Positions 34,438-46,744 are shown, counted from the first letter of the stretch. The stretch: 64,000 nucleotides of DNA from Combretum micranthum (GCA_024138025.1 JAMXBD010000058.1:1488001-1552000); one strand, 5' to 3'. Notes: generated by a model not told the origin, from the letters alone. Made by a program: numbers and translations.

Positions 34438-34660
34438 TTGGCTTTTGTAAAGTTTAACTGTTTATCTTGTTGTGATTTATATTCTTAATGCTATGTATGC
34501 TTTCTTAAGACTACTCGAATCAAAGTGCGATCCTAATAGTTGTGAAAGTACACCTTACACTCGATATGTAAACTTATGGGATGACTAAGGTGGTCATACT
34601 TAAGTTTAAGTATCGCGTGTGGTGGACTGTCGCGTTTAGGGTACCCTTTGGGGCGTGACA

Positions 34661-34665
34661 TGGTC
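34661..34665. repeat. Target-site duplication of the solo LTR, right (TGGTC)
   Basis: Identical to 30941-30945. Confidence 0.88.
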
Positions 34666-35189
34666 CAACTTTGAAACCAACATTGACGTATCCCATTGTA
34701 TTTGTGGTCGAGTCAGTAAAACTATTAACAGCAATGGGTTGCTTTACGAGCCACCTCATGTCTATATTCGCAGCCTTAAACGTAGACATCGGCATGATAT
34801 TTATAGAGGCGCTATAGTCAATGAACGTCCTCTTGACATGATGTTCGTTGAGTGTGCTTTCAACGTATAATGGGCGGCTGTGGTTGGTTTCCTCACGTAC
34901 ATGTCTGCTTCTGTAAATAAAATTGCATTCTCATGTGCGCGTGCCATTCTTCGTACAAGTTGTACTACCTACACTCGTCGTATTGTCTTTTAGAAATCTG
35001 GGTAAGTGCGGTTGCTGCTGCAATCTGTGCCTCTTCATCAAATCCTAACAAGTCAAAGAACTTCTTGAAGTTAGCAATTTTCAACAAGGCAATGGCCACT
35101 GTAGCATCTGCACCTTGATCATCATTTACTAGTATTTCTTTTCCTTCTCGTGCCTCGATCTGTGGCACTTCTTCCTCTTCATTCCTCAA
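34666..35189 (-). pseudogene. Tat-element protease N-terminal part and upstream linker
   Basis: This is the continuation of the protease after the solo-LTR insertion. Further upstream, 35189-34965 contains ATVAIALLKIANFKKFFDLL and an acidic stretch, like the linker before protease in Tat elements. Homology ends at about 35189, where the element is truncated. Confidence 0.6.
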
Positions 35190-36119
35190 ATATATAAATT
35201 GCTCACTTGCAATTTATATATTTTCATGCAATGTAATTTATTTATTTATTCCATTGCAATTTATTTAATTCTTGCTATTTTAAGACTAGTATCTAGTCTT
35301 AGACTTGTCCTCATCAAGTCAAAACAAATCTTTCTTTCTTTTATTTTCTTTTCTTTTGGGACTAGTCTACTTCTTAGTCTCGAGAGCTTTGAAGAAGCTA
35401 AGACTCCCAATACTTGACTTTATTTATTATGTATGTTAATTTTTGTTTGCTATTATTTCTCATAAATCTTGTTCATTAAGATTGTTGTCCAGATTTTTCA
35501 AGTTCTAAAAATAATTGATAAAAATGGGATTTTATTACTTAGGAATAAGTTTATATGAAATATAAAATCTATGGTTTAACAAAAATAAAGTCATTTCTTT
35601 TCAAGTTATTAGAAGAACTCACTACAATTTTAGAAACTATATTTGTTATGAAAAGCTTTTTAAATCATTTGTTATTCCACTTTGTTTTTCAAAAAGAAAT
35701 GATTTTTGATACAAAAATTATTTCTATGAAAAACATAACATAAGAAAGGAAGGGGAATTTTCAAACTAAGATCTTTTAAAACAAATGGTCAAAGAAAAAT
35801 TGTATAGAAAATAAATAGGAAAAATAGCACTAATGTAGAGAATGTAGAAAAGAAGAAAATTACTTTTCAAAAAGTCATCTAGGAAAAATAAATAAGTCAA
35901 ACATAAGGAAATTCTTTGAAAACAAAAGAATCAAAGTATTTATTTTAAAAGATTTAAAAAATGAATTCTCTTAAACTATAAATTTTTAAAACACCAAATT
36001 GTCATTGTTTTACTCAAAGAAACATGAATGGATAACAAACACTTAAGCATGAATAAATATGAGCTATGTAACTATAAAAAGAGAAATTTTCAACTATATA
36101 GATAACTAAGTATTTATCA
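35190..36119. other. Unassigned AT-rich DNA between Tat fragment and LTR copy C
   Basis: This may include the diverged 5' part of LTR copy C or D. It holds a repeated GACTAGT-TCTAGTCTTAGAC motif (about 35284-35385). No reliable gene is seen. Confidence 0.4.
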
Positions 36120-36365
36120 GACACAAATTTTGAATGATTTAAAGCTTGAAACAAAATTATTTTTGAGTTAGAAAATTCGTGGTGAATCTGATCACCACTG
36201 TTTCAGGGCCTAAAAGGTTTAGTTTGATGAAAATAGTTTTGGAAATTGATAGATCTTTTCGAGTAGGTAGAAATCGGTATATTATATGCGCAATTCCGAG
36301 TTAAAATAACTAAATTATGGCCATTTTAAATTGGAACTCTCCTTTTTATGAACTTTGACGTTCTC

Positions 36366-36482
36366 ATGACATTGTTTTGTCAAAATTCAAGAATATCAAC
36401 AAGAAATACTCATTTTGGGTATTTTCTTTGGCTAGGTGACTCCGAAGAAGAGTACCTTTACCCCGAGGACTACTTCGATTAA
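36366..36482 (+). other. Small open frame of 38 codons in LTR copy C
   Basis: From ATG 36366 the frame is open to TAA at 36480-36482 and ends GDSEEEYLYPEDYFD. The last 15 codons are those shared with the solo LTR and copy D; the part before has weaker agreement and contains a stop in the solo LTR, as expected if a splice acceptor lies at CTAG|G. Expression is not shown. Confidence 0.35.
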
Positions 36483-37022
36483 GTGGAGTGTGTGAGCAAT
36501 CCATCCGCTAGAGAAATCGTCGTCATGGCATTGTGAGTTTATTTCCTTAAATGCTCTACTTGTTTGTGCTTGTAATTTAGTTGCATTAGAATTAAGAAAA
36601 AAACAAATGGATATGTTTGTAAAGATAATTCTTTGAAAGAATCCTAAGAATATCGAGGCCGGAATTGATTAAATGTTTGTTTTAATATAACACTTGATTT
36701 GTATGAGATTCCTTAATCATCTTAAATCTGATAATAATAATGTTATGATATCATAAATAAATGGGTTCATGCATACCATGAAGTGAGTCACATTGCATTG
36801 GGTTATTGTCCTTGGCTGAGAAGGATTGTAGCTCAGGTTGAAAGCAATACTTGGTGGAGTGACCGAAAGCGATTGCTTGGCGACATAAAGGAAATACTTG
36901 GCGCAAGATCCGAAAGCAAGGCTTAATTCAAGTAGACTTCATATGCTTGGAGATATTGGTCGAAAGCATAAATCTTTTTAACTAAAACTACTTGTTTTGA
37001 GGTTATGTATCACCAAACCCCA

Positions 37023-37071
37023 AATGGAAGGCACAAATCCATTCAACATATAGTTCTCGGAAAACTATATG
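37023..37071 (+). other. Double hairpin in LTR copy C
   Basis: Stem 1: AATGGA (37023-37028) with TCCATT (37038-37043). Stem 2: CATATAGTT (37047-37055) with AACTATATG (37063-37071), loop CTCGGAA. Confidence 0.6.
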
Positions 37072-37580
37072 CTTTATTTGCCTACGTGTATGTTGCATTC
37101 CATTTGTTTGATTAAACAACTTGTTTGAAATTTTGTTACAAGAAGTTATTTATGGAAATAGTTCTCACTAAGCCTACTAGCTTATACCCTTATAAATATC
37201 TTTTGCAGTTTTCCTATTTGTGGTTGAGGCCACGAAGACCTTGTAGCCACGTACTTTCCTTTTGGGTTAAGGAATTTCCTAAGATGAAGTTTAGTAGATA
37301 GGATGTAGAAATACTCCTGTAATAGATTTGTGAATAAGAGAAGTGTCCCTAAGTTTTGTAAGATCATTGTTATGAATAAATGAATATTATGAATCCTCTT
37401 TTCTTAATATGTTATTATATCTTCTTCAGCTTTATAATTCCATGTATGTCCTCTAAAATTGTGAGAGCACGCCTTACACTTAATACCAAAGCTTTTGGGA
37501 ATGGCTAAGGTTGTCATACTTAAGCTTTAATATTAAGTGTGGCGGACTGTTACGTTTAGGGTACCCCTTGCGGCGTGACA

Positions 37581-39130
37581 ATATATATATCTATATTTTT
37601 TTTACTAAAGGATTTTTGAATGAAGTTGAGTTAGAAAATGGTTTTGCAAAAATCTAGAATTATTCGTTTTAAATTTATACCCAATGTTTTCGGAACCCAA
37701 ATGACCTTATATGACAAAGATAACCTTAGCAATGGATAGATCTTTTTGAATAGGTAGAAAATGATATATTATATGCGAAATTTCAAATTAAAATGAGCAA
37801 GTTATGACCATTTTAAATTAGAATTTCATTCTATATGAATTTGACGAACATAATGAAATAGAATTAGAAAGTTTAAGTAGAATTTCTACGAAATACTCAT
37901 CCTGGGTATTTCTTTTGTCTAAGTGACAAAAAATACGAGAATACCCTTCCTGAAGATTATTACGACTAAGAAGATCGCGAAATGGACGAGTGAGTTATTC
38001 CTCTTAATTTTGTTACCTTGCTTGTACTTGTAAAGTTGCGGCATTAATATACTGAGAAAAGATAAAAATAGAATATATATATATATATATGGGGAATTCG
38101 GGGATATGTATATATATGTGATTCCTTGTTTACGCATGAAATGAGAATTAAGAATATCGTAACTTCAAATTGCTTTTTTAAGTATTTTTGTTTACTTACT
38201 TGTATGACTGCTTATCATTTGCTAAATTGATTGATCGCTCCCTAATAAACCTTAATAAGTTTGGCTTAAGAAAAATAAAACGCTCACGTATAGCATCCAT
38301 CGAGTCACATGTCTTTTGGAAGGCTACCACTCCTACGCGTAGAGTTGGAATGGTTGTTATCATGCTGTGAGACGGCCCATGTTCCTTCTTAGAGAATTCA
38401 CATCATTCGGGGAATGTGACTCTAGGTTTGGAGCCAAGCCAACCGAAAGCTTTGGGTGGGGACTTGGGGACTAGCAATAGAAAATCACGGATCTTCATCA
38501 CCGATTCCCTAACCTTCGATATAGAGGGGTAAATCCGTTCTATATATGGTTTCCAGATAACTATATATATTTGCGTAATCACGTGATTGTTGCATTGTGC
38601 CCATAGCATATGTGTGAAAATTTAAATGAATTTTTTTGAAAACATGGTGCGAATGAAAAGGAATATCTCGTTAAGCTAGTTATAGCTTATACCCCTATAG
38701 ATTTTGTTGAAACAGGTATACCCGTGGCTTAAATTGAGGATCATGATGTTAAGGAAATCATGAAAAGATGTTAAGCTTCTATGAATGAAATGGAAACATA
38801 AGATGAAGTAATTTTGTAAGGTTCGTTATATGTAATGTATGCTATGTTAATGCTTTGAAAATTCTAAGATGGGTATTTATTTGAAGACAATAGAGGGATA
38901 TGCTCCTAAGAATTATAATTTAATATGTTTTTGTTTTATGATAAGTATTCTCTTTGCCTTGTTACTTAACTATTATCAATATAGATTGTGCTACTTGATG
39001 CGTTCCCTTGGTTGTGATGTATGCCTTGTACATGATATGGAAGCCTTTGCATGACTGAGGTAGTCATTCTTAGGCTTTAGTATTGTGTACGACGGACTAC
39101 CATGTTTAGAGTACCCCTCGGGGCGTGACA
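37581..39130 (+). mobile_element. CGTGACA-family LTR, copy D, 5'-truncated or split
   Basis: This repeats the same module a second time directly after copy C. It has the TAGGTAGAAAATGATATATTATA block (37753), a frame ending SDKKYENTLPEDYYD with TAA at 37967-37969, GTGAGT at 37990, hairpin at 38542-38568, acceptor-like AACAG at 38715 and the terminus GGGGCGTGACA at 39130. Its last 110 bases match copy B. An AT dinucleotide run lies at about 38070-38090. Confidence 0.72.
38542..38568 (+). other. Hairpin in LTR copy D
   Basis: ATATATGGTT (38542-38551) pairs with AACTATATAT (38559-38568), ten pairs including one G-T, loop TCCAGAT. The first hairpin of the pair is not preserved in its usual form here. 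Confidence 0.5.
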
Positions 39131-39249
39131 TCATTGCAGGTATGTAGTCTCATAATTACTTCCTTTAAGTTGTAATATTAAGGACAAACACAATTAGATG
39201 AACAATAAGTGCTCTTATGGATTAAAAATTACATGCAATTAATAAATGA

Positions 39250-40229
39250 TAAATAGGAACAATACAAATGAGAGATCAGCCTACTTATGCTTTCTTTGAT
39301 ACAGGAGCAACACAATCTTTTATAAATGCTGGACTAACAAGAAGTGTAGGATTTCCAATTGAGATCATGAGTAAGGAATTAGGAGTTACCACACTAATAG
39401 GAGATTCAGTGATAACTCTTGAGATATTGAGAAGATACCCACTGGTAATTGGAGGTTAGGAATCATCTGCTGATTTAATCTTGGTAGATATGCAGAAATA
39501 TGATATTATTTTGGGTATGACATGGTTAACTACTGTAAAAGCAAAAATTGACTGTCGTCTCAAGACAATATCTTTTATTAATAATCAAAGTGAAAGAAAA
39601 TAGCTCAAAGGTGAGGTACTCAAAGGGGTTGAAAGTCGAATAACGACGATTGAAGTTGAAAATGAAGAAGATATGGAGATGAACAAACGTATTCTTAGAG
39701 CAATTGAGGGTGAACCCAACGAATTAGATGTCCATACTATCAGAATAGTATGCGAATATCCAGATGTATTTCCTGATGAATTACCAGGGTTACCCCCACA
39801 TAGAGAAGTGGAGTTTTCAATTGATTTGATATCTGGAACAGAACCAGTATCAAAAGCTCCGTATCGCATGGCACCTATGGAATTGAAAGAATTAAAGCTA
39901 CAATTACAAGAATTGTTGGATAAAGGATTTATTAGACCTAGTGTTTCACCATGGGGAGCAACGGTATTGTTTGTTAAGAAGAAAGACGGTTCAATGAAAC
40001 TCTGTATTTATTATAGAGAACTAAACAAAGTAACTATTAAGAACAAATACCCCTTACCAAGGATTGATGACCTTTTTGATCAATTGAAAGGAGCAAAAGT
40101 ATTTTCTTGAATTGATTTGAAGTCTGGTTATCATCAAATTCGAATTAAGGCAGAGGATGTACCGAAAACTGCATTTCGAACTAGGTATGGACATTATGAG
40201 TTTTTGGTCATGCCATTTGGACTAACCCT
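39250..40229 (+). pseudogene. Tekay/Del chromovirus protease-RT fragment
   Basis: The protease part (39268-39459 and in-frame after the TAG at 39457) has the intact active site FFDTGATQSFI and later YDIILGMTWLTTVKAKIDC. The RT part (39673-40110) has [60 protein letters not shown] and [20 protein letters not shown], typical of Tekay/Del. TGA at 40108-40110 interrupts, and the frame resumes with [20 protein letters not shown] and ends at MPFGLT (about 40229). There is no YVDD box, RNase H or integrase. No PBS or gag separates it from LTR copy D, so it is a remnant. Confidence 0.85.
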
Positions 40230-41164
40230 TTTACCTTAATAAAAATACCCTAAAACTAAGATAATTACATAACTTAATATTATTAAAATATTTCCTACAA
40301 CTAACTAAGGAATTTTCGATGAAGATTGCACCAAATTGATGGAGATGATTTTCTTGGAATGAGCTAGTCGAATTTTAAGTTCTAAAGAAACTAATAAGTC
40401 AACAAAAACAACTCTCAAACCAATTAAAAGGAGCCATGTTAGCTTAACAATTAATGCACGGACATCTCTTGAAGTTTCGGCTAAAATTCTAGGAGGAATG
40501 CATCACGTATTAGCAAAAAAAGAAATCAAAACCATTACTACTTTACCTCTTCTTCTATATATATTTATGTACAATAAAAAAGAAGCAAAAAAGTTGATTA
40601 TTTACCAAAGTTTTCAGATCAAATGAGCTCCCAAATAGCAACCAAACCAACCTAAAAATCGAATCCAACTCGCCCTAAACACCCGAGCTCGGATCATAAT
40701 AAAAACTCCATTAAAAACTCACAAGCTTGGGCTTAAAACATAATAAGGTAAGTTGATTTGTTTTAGCTTGTTGTTTGTAAAAAACAATGCTTTAAACTGA
40801 CTTTTGATGATCATAGGATCATTACCCAATGAAAAACAAGCTTCGAATTATACCGAACAAGCTCAATAAGGTAAAATTCAAAAACCCTAGTTGCACCCTT
40901 TTTTATTTGAAAATCATGGATCATGCAGGTGTTTTGAAGTTTTAAATGGATATTTGTGTAGAAGAATCTTGTATAAGCTCATAGGAATCCATTGGAGGAG
41001 CCTTAGACGTCAAAAAACTACCGAAATCGGCCTTGCTCATCGGGAAAGATGAACGGTACATCATCCCCAAATGAGCACGAGAGGAACACGGGCATGTTCC
41101 ATCGCGTGTACCTCTCGGCATCAACTTTTTATAAAACAATAATAATAATAATAATAATAAAATA

Positions 41165-41201
<37 letters not shown>

Positions 41202-42357
41202 TATTATATTATTTAAAAAAACTGATTTATTTAAATCAAATAATATAATAATAATTATTACAAATATTATTAATGTTATTATTATTTTTTATTTATTTGT
41301 TACATGTATTATTAAGAATGCTATTATTGTTAGTAATATAGTAATTGAAATTGTTGAATATTGAATTAAAACTAAAAATTGCAATATTATCAAATATATG
41401 GTATTTAAGTAATATTAATATTATAATATTATTTGGAAATATTGACATAGTCATTATGTATTATTAATATTAGTAATATCATGGAAAGACTACTATTAAT
41501 ATACAACCACTATCACTAATTTAATTAATGTCCATAAAGTTTTACAATTATAGTTGTTAATATTATTATTAACATTAAAAGTATTTAGATTAATAACATT
41601 GCTGGAATTATTGTTTTAAGATAATACTATATTTAATATTAATATTAAAACCAAAAGTTAAGCTTAAGATTATTTTGATATCATTAAGAAGTATTAATAT
41701 TACTACTAGTAGTAACTTTAATATGTATGATTTTTGAAGTACCATTAATAGTATTTATATTATAAATATTATGAGTATTACCACTATTGTGAGTATTATT
41801 GTTATTAAAGCATTTATTATTTATTATTATTAAAACCGAACTTATTATAATTATTACTATAATTAATATTATTATTATTATTAGTAGTAGTAGTATAATG
41901 ACACAAAGATAATACTACTAATATTTTTGAAATTAATTTTAAATTTATCAAATCTTAATATTACTACTTTTATTATCATTATAGATGAACTTAATATGTT
42001 TTACAAGAAAAAGTTAAAATTATGGTAATTACCAAGTATTTATTTAAATGCATACATATAGACGTACATATAACAATGGAAATTTAAATAATCTAAATTT
42101 TTGAATAAAGTGATACCTTTACATTACAAGAAAATTATATCAAGAAAATCAAGGGAATATCGATAATTATAAAACAATAATGAATAAATATGAGTTGCTA
42201 TAATAAATCAAATAAGGAACAATACAAAAAATAAAAATAATAATAACTATGAAAATGAGCTAACTAAATATCAAATTTTTGAACACCCGATAAATATATA
42301 TAAGTATAAAACAAGATCAAGACAAGTAAAATTAAAATAAATATTAAATAATACTTG
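40230..42357. other. AT-rich desert
   Basis: No reading frame or element terminus is recognisable. 41215-42000 consists largely of degenerate ATT/AAT triplets, probably an old expansion. A frame at 41139-40942 (minus) has no family resemblance that I can support. Confidence 0.5.
41137..41202. repeat. (AAT)n microsatellite
   Basis: Near-perfect AAT triplets with two single interruptions. Confidence 0.9.
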
Positions 42358-43085
42358 TGTCACGCCCCAAAGGGTAGTCTAAACGTAACAGTTCGCCGCA
42401 AGCTATATAAGACTTAGGAATTGTTACCACGACTATTCCAATGTCTCGTACAGATGCAAGGCGTACCTTTACGATAATAGAGGATACGAACCGATGGAGA
42501 TAAATAGTTTAACTTGACATATTATAAGCATCAGGCTATAAACCATGAGTCCACATAATTAATTACAAAAGTTCTAGGGGTATTCCCCTACAAAATAATA
42601 TCAAACTTAAAAACAGTCTTTTACAGTCATCCAATAAATAATAGGGTTTCCTACGGAAGTCTACACAAAATCGTACATAAACTTCTAATGGAAACTCCTA
42701 CTTCCGATACCTACTCGGTGGGATGCCTTAGCCTTAACCAAATATGCGGATACTGCAATAAGAAAAAGATGTGGGGGTGTAAGCTATACTGGCTTAGTGA
42801 GTGAATACTTCCATATAGACATTTTTAACAAATCAATCAATCAAGTTAATTATTCAATCGTATGGAATGCATCAACCACATGAACAAACAATCATATGAT
42901 CAGCCGAAAATCATATGTGAATGGATTTATGCCCTCCATTCGGGGTTAGTAGATTAACGAATACTGTGGTACTATCGTTGAATTAATAAGCTTTTTATGG
43001 ATCACGGATAACCAACTTATGTCGTTTATGGATCACGATCAACCAACTTTTAGCCGTTTATGGATCATAGGTAACCAACATGTAA
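42358..43085 (-). mobile_element. CGTGACA-family LTR, copy E, inverted and truncated
   Basis: It starts TGTCACGCCCCAAA on the plus strand, which is the LTR 3' end inverted. It then shows the inverted GC hairpin (42575-42590), acceptor-like TATTGCAG (minus, last base 42753), CTCACTAAGCC (minus, about 42800) and the double hairpin (42893-42941). A three-copy repeat GTTTATGGATCACG-TAACCAAC (about 42990-43080) follows. Homology stops near 43085. Confidence 0.75.
42893..42941 (-). other. Double hairpin in LTR copy E
   Basis: CATATGAT (42893-42900) pairs with ATCATATG (42910-42917), and GAATGGA (42919-42925) pairs with TCCATTC (42935-42941). The first stem differs in sequence from the other copies but pairs fully. 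Confidence 0.6.
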
Positions 43086-43844
43086 TATAAAGATAAATAA
43101 ATTATAACGAAGGGCAAGTTTGTCATTTGATATAAAATAAGAGGGTTTTATGGTCAACCCTAAAGTATATAAAAGGATTATTAAGAAGGGTCAAAGAGTC
43201 AAATGATATTAAATAAGAAGGTTTTATGGTCAAAGTTGAAATACAATTGTATTGTGTTCACATGGTAAAGACTTGATTAAGAATGGATTTTGGCAGAAGG
43301 CTGCTTAAATTGGATATGAACCTACTGTTTTTCTTAAGCTAAGTTAGCCTATATATAGATGCCTTAGCCTAGTTTTCTATTTCTTTTTCTGAGCTTTCAG
43401 AAACCTTAAGCAAAGCAAGAGAAAAACATCTTGGTAAGTGTTTTCCCTCCCAATCTTTTCACAATCTAAAACCGATTAAATCTCCAAGATCTATCTATTT
43501 ATTTGTAAGGAAAACACTGTAGAGAATTCTTTAGAGAAACCCTGCAATTCTTTTTAAGATCCGGTTTTGGAAAATAAAGAGGTTTTGATTATCAAACCTA
43601 GGAGATTCAAGATCTATAAGAGTTTGGAGAAACCTTAAGGTCGAATTTGAAGATTTGTATGGTTTCAATTCGAAGAAAAAGGTAAGATCTTTCTTAGTGT
43701 TTTGTGATTTTTAGGATTTGATGATTATAAGAATATGATAATTTGGAAGTTATGGTAATTGGGAATAAATTGATTGTGATCAGGAGATTGATTGATTTAA
43801 GGTTTTTGTTTCAAATCAAGATATGCAAGTTCTAGTTAAGTAAG
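43086..43844 (+). promoter_or_regulatory. Promoter-like segment interrupted by the Athila insertion
   Basis: A duplicated block, GTCATTTGATATAAAATAAG and so on (43121-43156) and GTCAAATGATATTAAATAAG and so on (43199-43234), precedes TATA-like CTATATATAG (about 43350). A leader-like stretch and donor-like CTTG|GTAAGTG near 43433, and a second AAAG|GTAAGATC near 43681, follow. It may be an LTR of another family or a host 5' region. The segment resumes at 63601 beyond the Athila element. Confidence 0.35.
43840..43844. repeat. Target-site duplication of Athila, left (GTAAG)
   Basis: Identical to 63596-63600. Confidence 0.9.
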
Positions 43845-45366
43845 TGATACATGTAAATTATACTATAATTATTAAGTTAAAATATAGTAATTTATAGTTA
43901 TTTATGTTTATTTTTGTAAGAAATAATACTTAGACTTGGTTATTTTGTGTTTCTTTAGAGATTTGATGAATATTAAGCTTTGGAATGAATTTAATCAAGT
44001 TTGAGGAAGTTTTCGAAGCAAAAAGAATGAAGGAGCAAAGCTTTGGAAAGAGTAAACAAGCCATGAAACAATTATGGAAGCCTTTGATAAGGAAAATGAA
44101 AAAATATGCACCAGGAAAAGTACACGACAGGATGCAAGGTGTCATGTAGCTGTTGTGCAGTTATCCTGGAATGTGCAGAAAATGACCAGAGAGTTACACG
44201 ACAGGATGCAGAGTGTCATGCAGGTGTCGTGCAGTTTGTCTGTTACAGTTTTACTCGGTCAAACTTAGATAAACTTAAAAAGATTGATCCATATCTTAAC
44301 TTGTAACTGTTGTACCAGGTTCCTATCATATAAATACGTGTCTTAGGTTAGTCAAAACATAACTTTGCACATCAGAACATAACTTTGTACATCAAAACAT
44401 ATTTTTAGAGTAATTTTCAAGTCTATTCAAGATTCATAACAGATTTGTCAAGACAATCCTACTTGTCAAGACTTGGGCTTTCAAGATTTCGGTTCAAAGG
44501 TGTATTCTTTCTTATCTAGTATTGTTTTACATTGATTTAATCATGTTTGGTAATACGGATATGGAGGAGTAGAGAAATTTTCATTCAAATGATGATGAAC
44601 TCTAAGATCTATCTTTGTACTCTGTTTTGATGATGATTCAATGAAGATTTATTGTTCAATTTTAATTCTAAACATGTGTACTTAATCTTTCTTGAACTTA
44701 GTAGTCTAGAATGCTAATTTCATATCAGATTTTCTATATTACAAATGAAAGTTTAGATATAGGAATAGATCTACATGTTTAGAGAGATTTGTTTGTGAAT
44801 TCTAGAGATAGATTTGCAAGAATCTTCTGTATTGGGTTGATTGATGAGTATTTGATTGATTCAATAAAGATTTACTGATTTTAATGCGATTCTTGGATTG
44901 TTATTGGTTGAGAAGAAATTTAACAGATAGATCTAAGGATTAGGGATTGATAATCTTGAGAAAGATATCAATCTAATTAAGAAATCTTGCGGATTAAAAT
45001 TGAATACTGTTGTTAATTCATTGAATATCAATATAAATGGGTATGAAGTGTGATTTTAGTAGTGATTCATTGTTTGAATGAGCCGAGAATCATTGGATTT
45101 ATATTTTCAGTTATAGAACACCTTGAATAGTCATAAACATATTGATTAAATCTTCTTGATAATCATAAAACATCAACTGAAATTAATTCTTGAATTTTCC
45201 CTGCTGTTATTTCTTAGTAATAGGATTAGAGTGTTGTTTTTAAAACGATCCCTGAGGACGATCCCGTTTACAAAGCTATACTATTGGTCCACTTGTCAAA
45301 TCTATTGGTTTTATAGTTTTTAAGCGGTGTTTTTAATAAACTTTAAGTGATATAAAACCAATATCA
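43845..45366 (+). repeat. Athila 5' LTR
   Basis: 1522 bp, nearly identical to 62068-63595. It contains inverted copies of an ACACGACA/TGTCGTG motif (44120-44235). Confidence 0.93.
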
Positions 45367-45373
45367 AGCTTTT

Positions 45374-45391
45374 TGGCGCCGTTGCCGGGGA
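45374..45391 (+). promoter_or_regulatory. Athila primer-binding site
   Basis: TGGCGCCGTTGCCGGGGA, seven bases after the LTR end, is complementary to the 3' end of tRNA-Asp as known for Athila. Confidence 0.92.
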
Positions 45392-45514
45392 TCGGCATTA
45401 ATAGGCAGCCTCTTATTCTATTATTCTTGTTTTATTTTTATTTTTATTATCTTTGTTTTGTGTTATTTAAACACTTGGGTGGAAACTTAACCTCATTTGT
45501 CTTCCTTTTGTTGT

Positions 45515-46744
45515 ATGACTAGGAATAGACCATCAGGGCCTCTTGCTTTTGACCCGGAACCGGAAAAGACAGCACTAAAAAAATCGTCGACAATTAGCTA
45601 AAGAAAATTTGGAGTCTTCTCCAATTCGGACTGAAAGCAAGCCTCCTACCTCAGTTGACATGGTGGACGGAAATGAAAACCCACCTGTTGCTCAACAATT
45701 TAACCCACAAGGATTGATGAATCCGGGGTTAGCGAATAATCAAAATGAAGCCATCCACCGTACCATGACGGAGTATGCTAGGCCAACATTGACGGAAGTT
45801 CAATCTAGCATCAATCGACCAAGAGTGGCTGCTAATCATTTTGAAATCAAGCCAAGCATCATCCAAATGGTTCAGAATTGTGTCCAATTTGACGGCTTGC
45901 AAGATGAAGATCCGAATCTTCATATTCATAATTTCTTGGAAATATGTGACACTTTTCAAATAGCTGGAGCCACAAACGATGACATTATACTCCGATTATT
46001 CCCATTTTCTCTCCGGGGCAAAGCTAAGCATTGATTGATTTCGTCACCATCGGGATCTTTCAACTCATGGCAAGAACTTGCAGAAAAATTCCTTGCCAAA
46101 TATTTCCCACCAGCAAAGACGGCTAAGCTTCGATCGGATATCTCCACTTTCACTCAATTGGAGTCGGAGACCTTGTATGATACATGGGAGAGATACAAGG
46201 AGCTGTTAAGAAGGTGTCCACACCATAGCTTGCCCACTTGGATGCAAGTTCAAACATTTTATAATGGCTTGAATTTTAGTACCCGTCAAATGATAGATGC
46301 AGCAGCCGGGGGTACTCTCAACCACAAGACTCCCGAGGAAATATTGCAGCTGTTGGAGGATATGGCCATTAATTCATATCAATGGTCATCCGGGCGCACA
46401 AGAGAAAAAAGAGCAGCGGGAGTCTATGAGGTAGATGCTATTTCATGTATAACATCGAAGGTAGATGCATTAGCGACCCAAGTGAAAGGATTATCTATGC
46501 AACAACATTCTCAAGGACCTTATGTGGATTACCCTAGTGCTAATTAAGACAATTTGGAACAAGTAGATTTTGTGGGAAATCCAATGAGGGCTCAAAATAA
46601 TCCTTTTAGCAATACATATAACCCCGGATGGAGGAACCACCCAAATTTCTCTTGGAGTGGTCAGAATTTTCAGAGACAAACCCCTATTCCTCTCGGTATC
46701 CAAGGTCTACTATTTAAGAGAAAAAGCCTTCTCTTGAAGATCTC
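45515..46744 (+). pseudogene. Athila gag, frameshifted with two stops
   Basis: The likely start is ATG 45515 (MTRNRPSGPLAFDPEPE). A shift in the A run near 45579 moves the frame to 45609-46547, which carries the gag core: IQMVQNCVQFDGLQDEDPNL, RLFPFSLRGKAKH, TGA at 46032 where tryptophan is usual, then FLAKYFPPAKTAKLRSDIS, LYDTWERYKELLRRCPHH and LLEDMAINSYQW. TAA at 46545 interrupts, then the same frame goes on with NPFSNTYNPGWRNHPNFSW, an Athila gag signature, until a frameshift near 46690. Confidence 0.9.

Larger units (their letters stand above)
30946..34660 (+). mobile_element. Solo LTR of the CGTGACA family, 3715 bp
   Basis: It begins TGTAAACCCCTG, ends GGGGCGTGACA and is flanked by TGGTC on both sides, interrupting the protease of a Tat element. 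No PBS, PPT or coding interior is present, so it most likely arose by recombination between the two LTRs of a once complete element. It is the only full-length LTR of this family in the window and gives its order: U3, TATA at 31781, leader with donor-like GAG|GTAATC at 31944, a long AT-rich part, a small exon-like block (33450-33518), an intron-like block (33519-34246) with tandem repeat and hairpins, then the conserved end. Splice-like signals and TATA agree on plus-strand direction. Confidence 0.88.
26850..35189 (-). mobile_element. Truncated Tat-lineage Ty3/Gypsy element, split by a solo LTR
   Basis: Minus-strand fragments in sense order are a protease-upstream region (35189-34666), protease (30940-30536), RT (30219-29412), RNase H (29250-28981), a second RNase H (28884-28360) and integrase (28344-27102). 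The second RNase H places it in the Tat lineage, though it is clearly different in sequence from the Ogre element at 10109-26457. No LTR, PBS or gag is recognisable. A 3715-bp solo LTR at 30946-34660 interrupts the protease region. Confidence 0.85.
36120..37580 (+). mobile_element. CGTGACA-family LTR, copy C, 5' end not resolved
   Basis: This is collinear with the solo LTR from about its position 33190 to the end: AGGTAGAAATCGGTATATTATA block (36266), small exon-like frame (36435-36482), GTGAGT (36533), CTTGGCG tandem repeat (about 36850-36970), double hairpin (37023-37071), CTCACTAAGC (37164), TTTTGCAG (ends 37208) and the terminus CGGCGTGACA at 37580. It is closer to copy A than to the solo LTR, sharing the CTTGGCG repeat. 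Confidence 0.75.

Noticed and set aside
41137..42000. Possible CRISPR-like or satellite array in the AT-rich region
   Set aside because: It is simple AAT triplet expansion with no unit-spacer structure.
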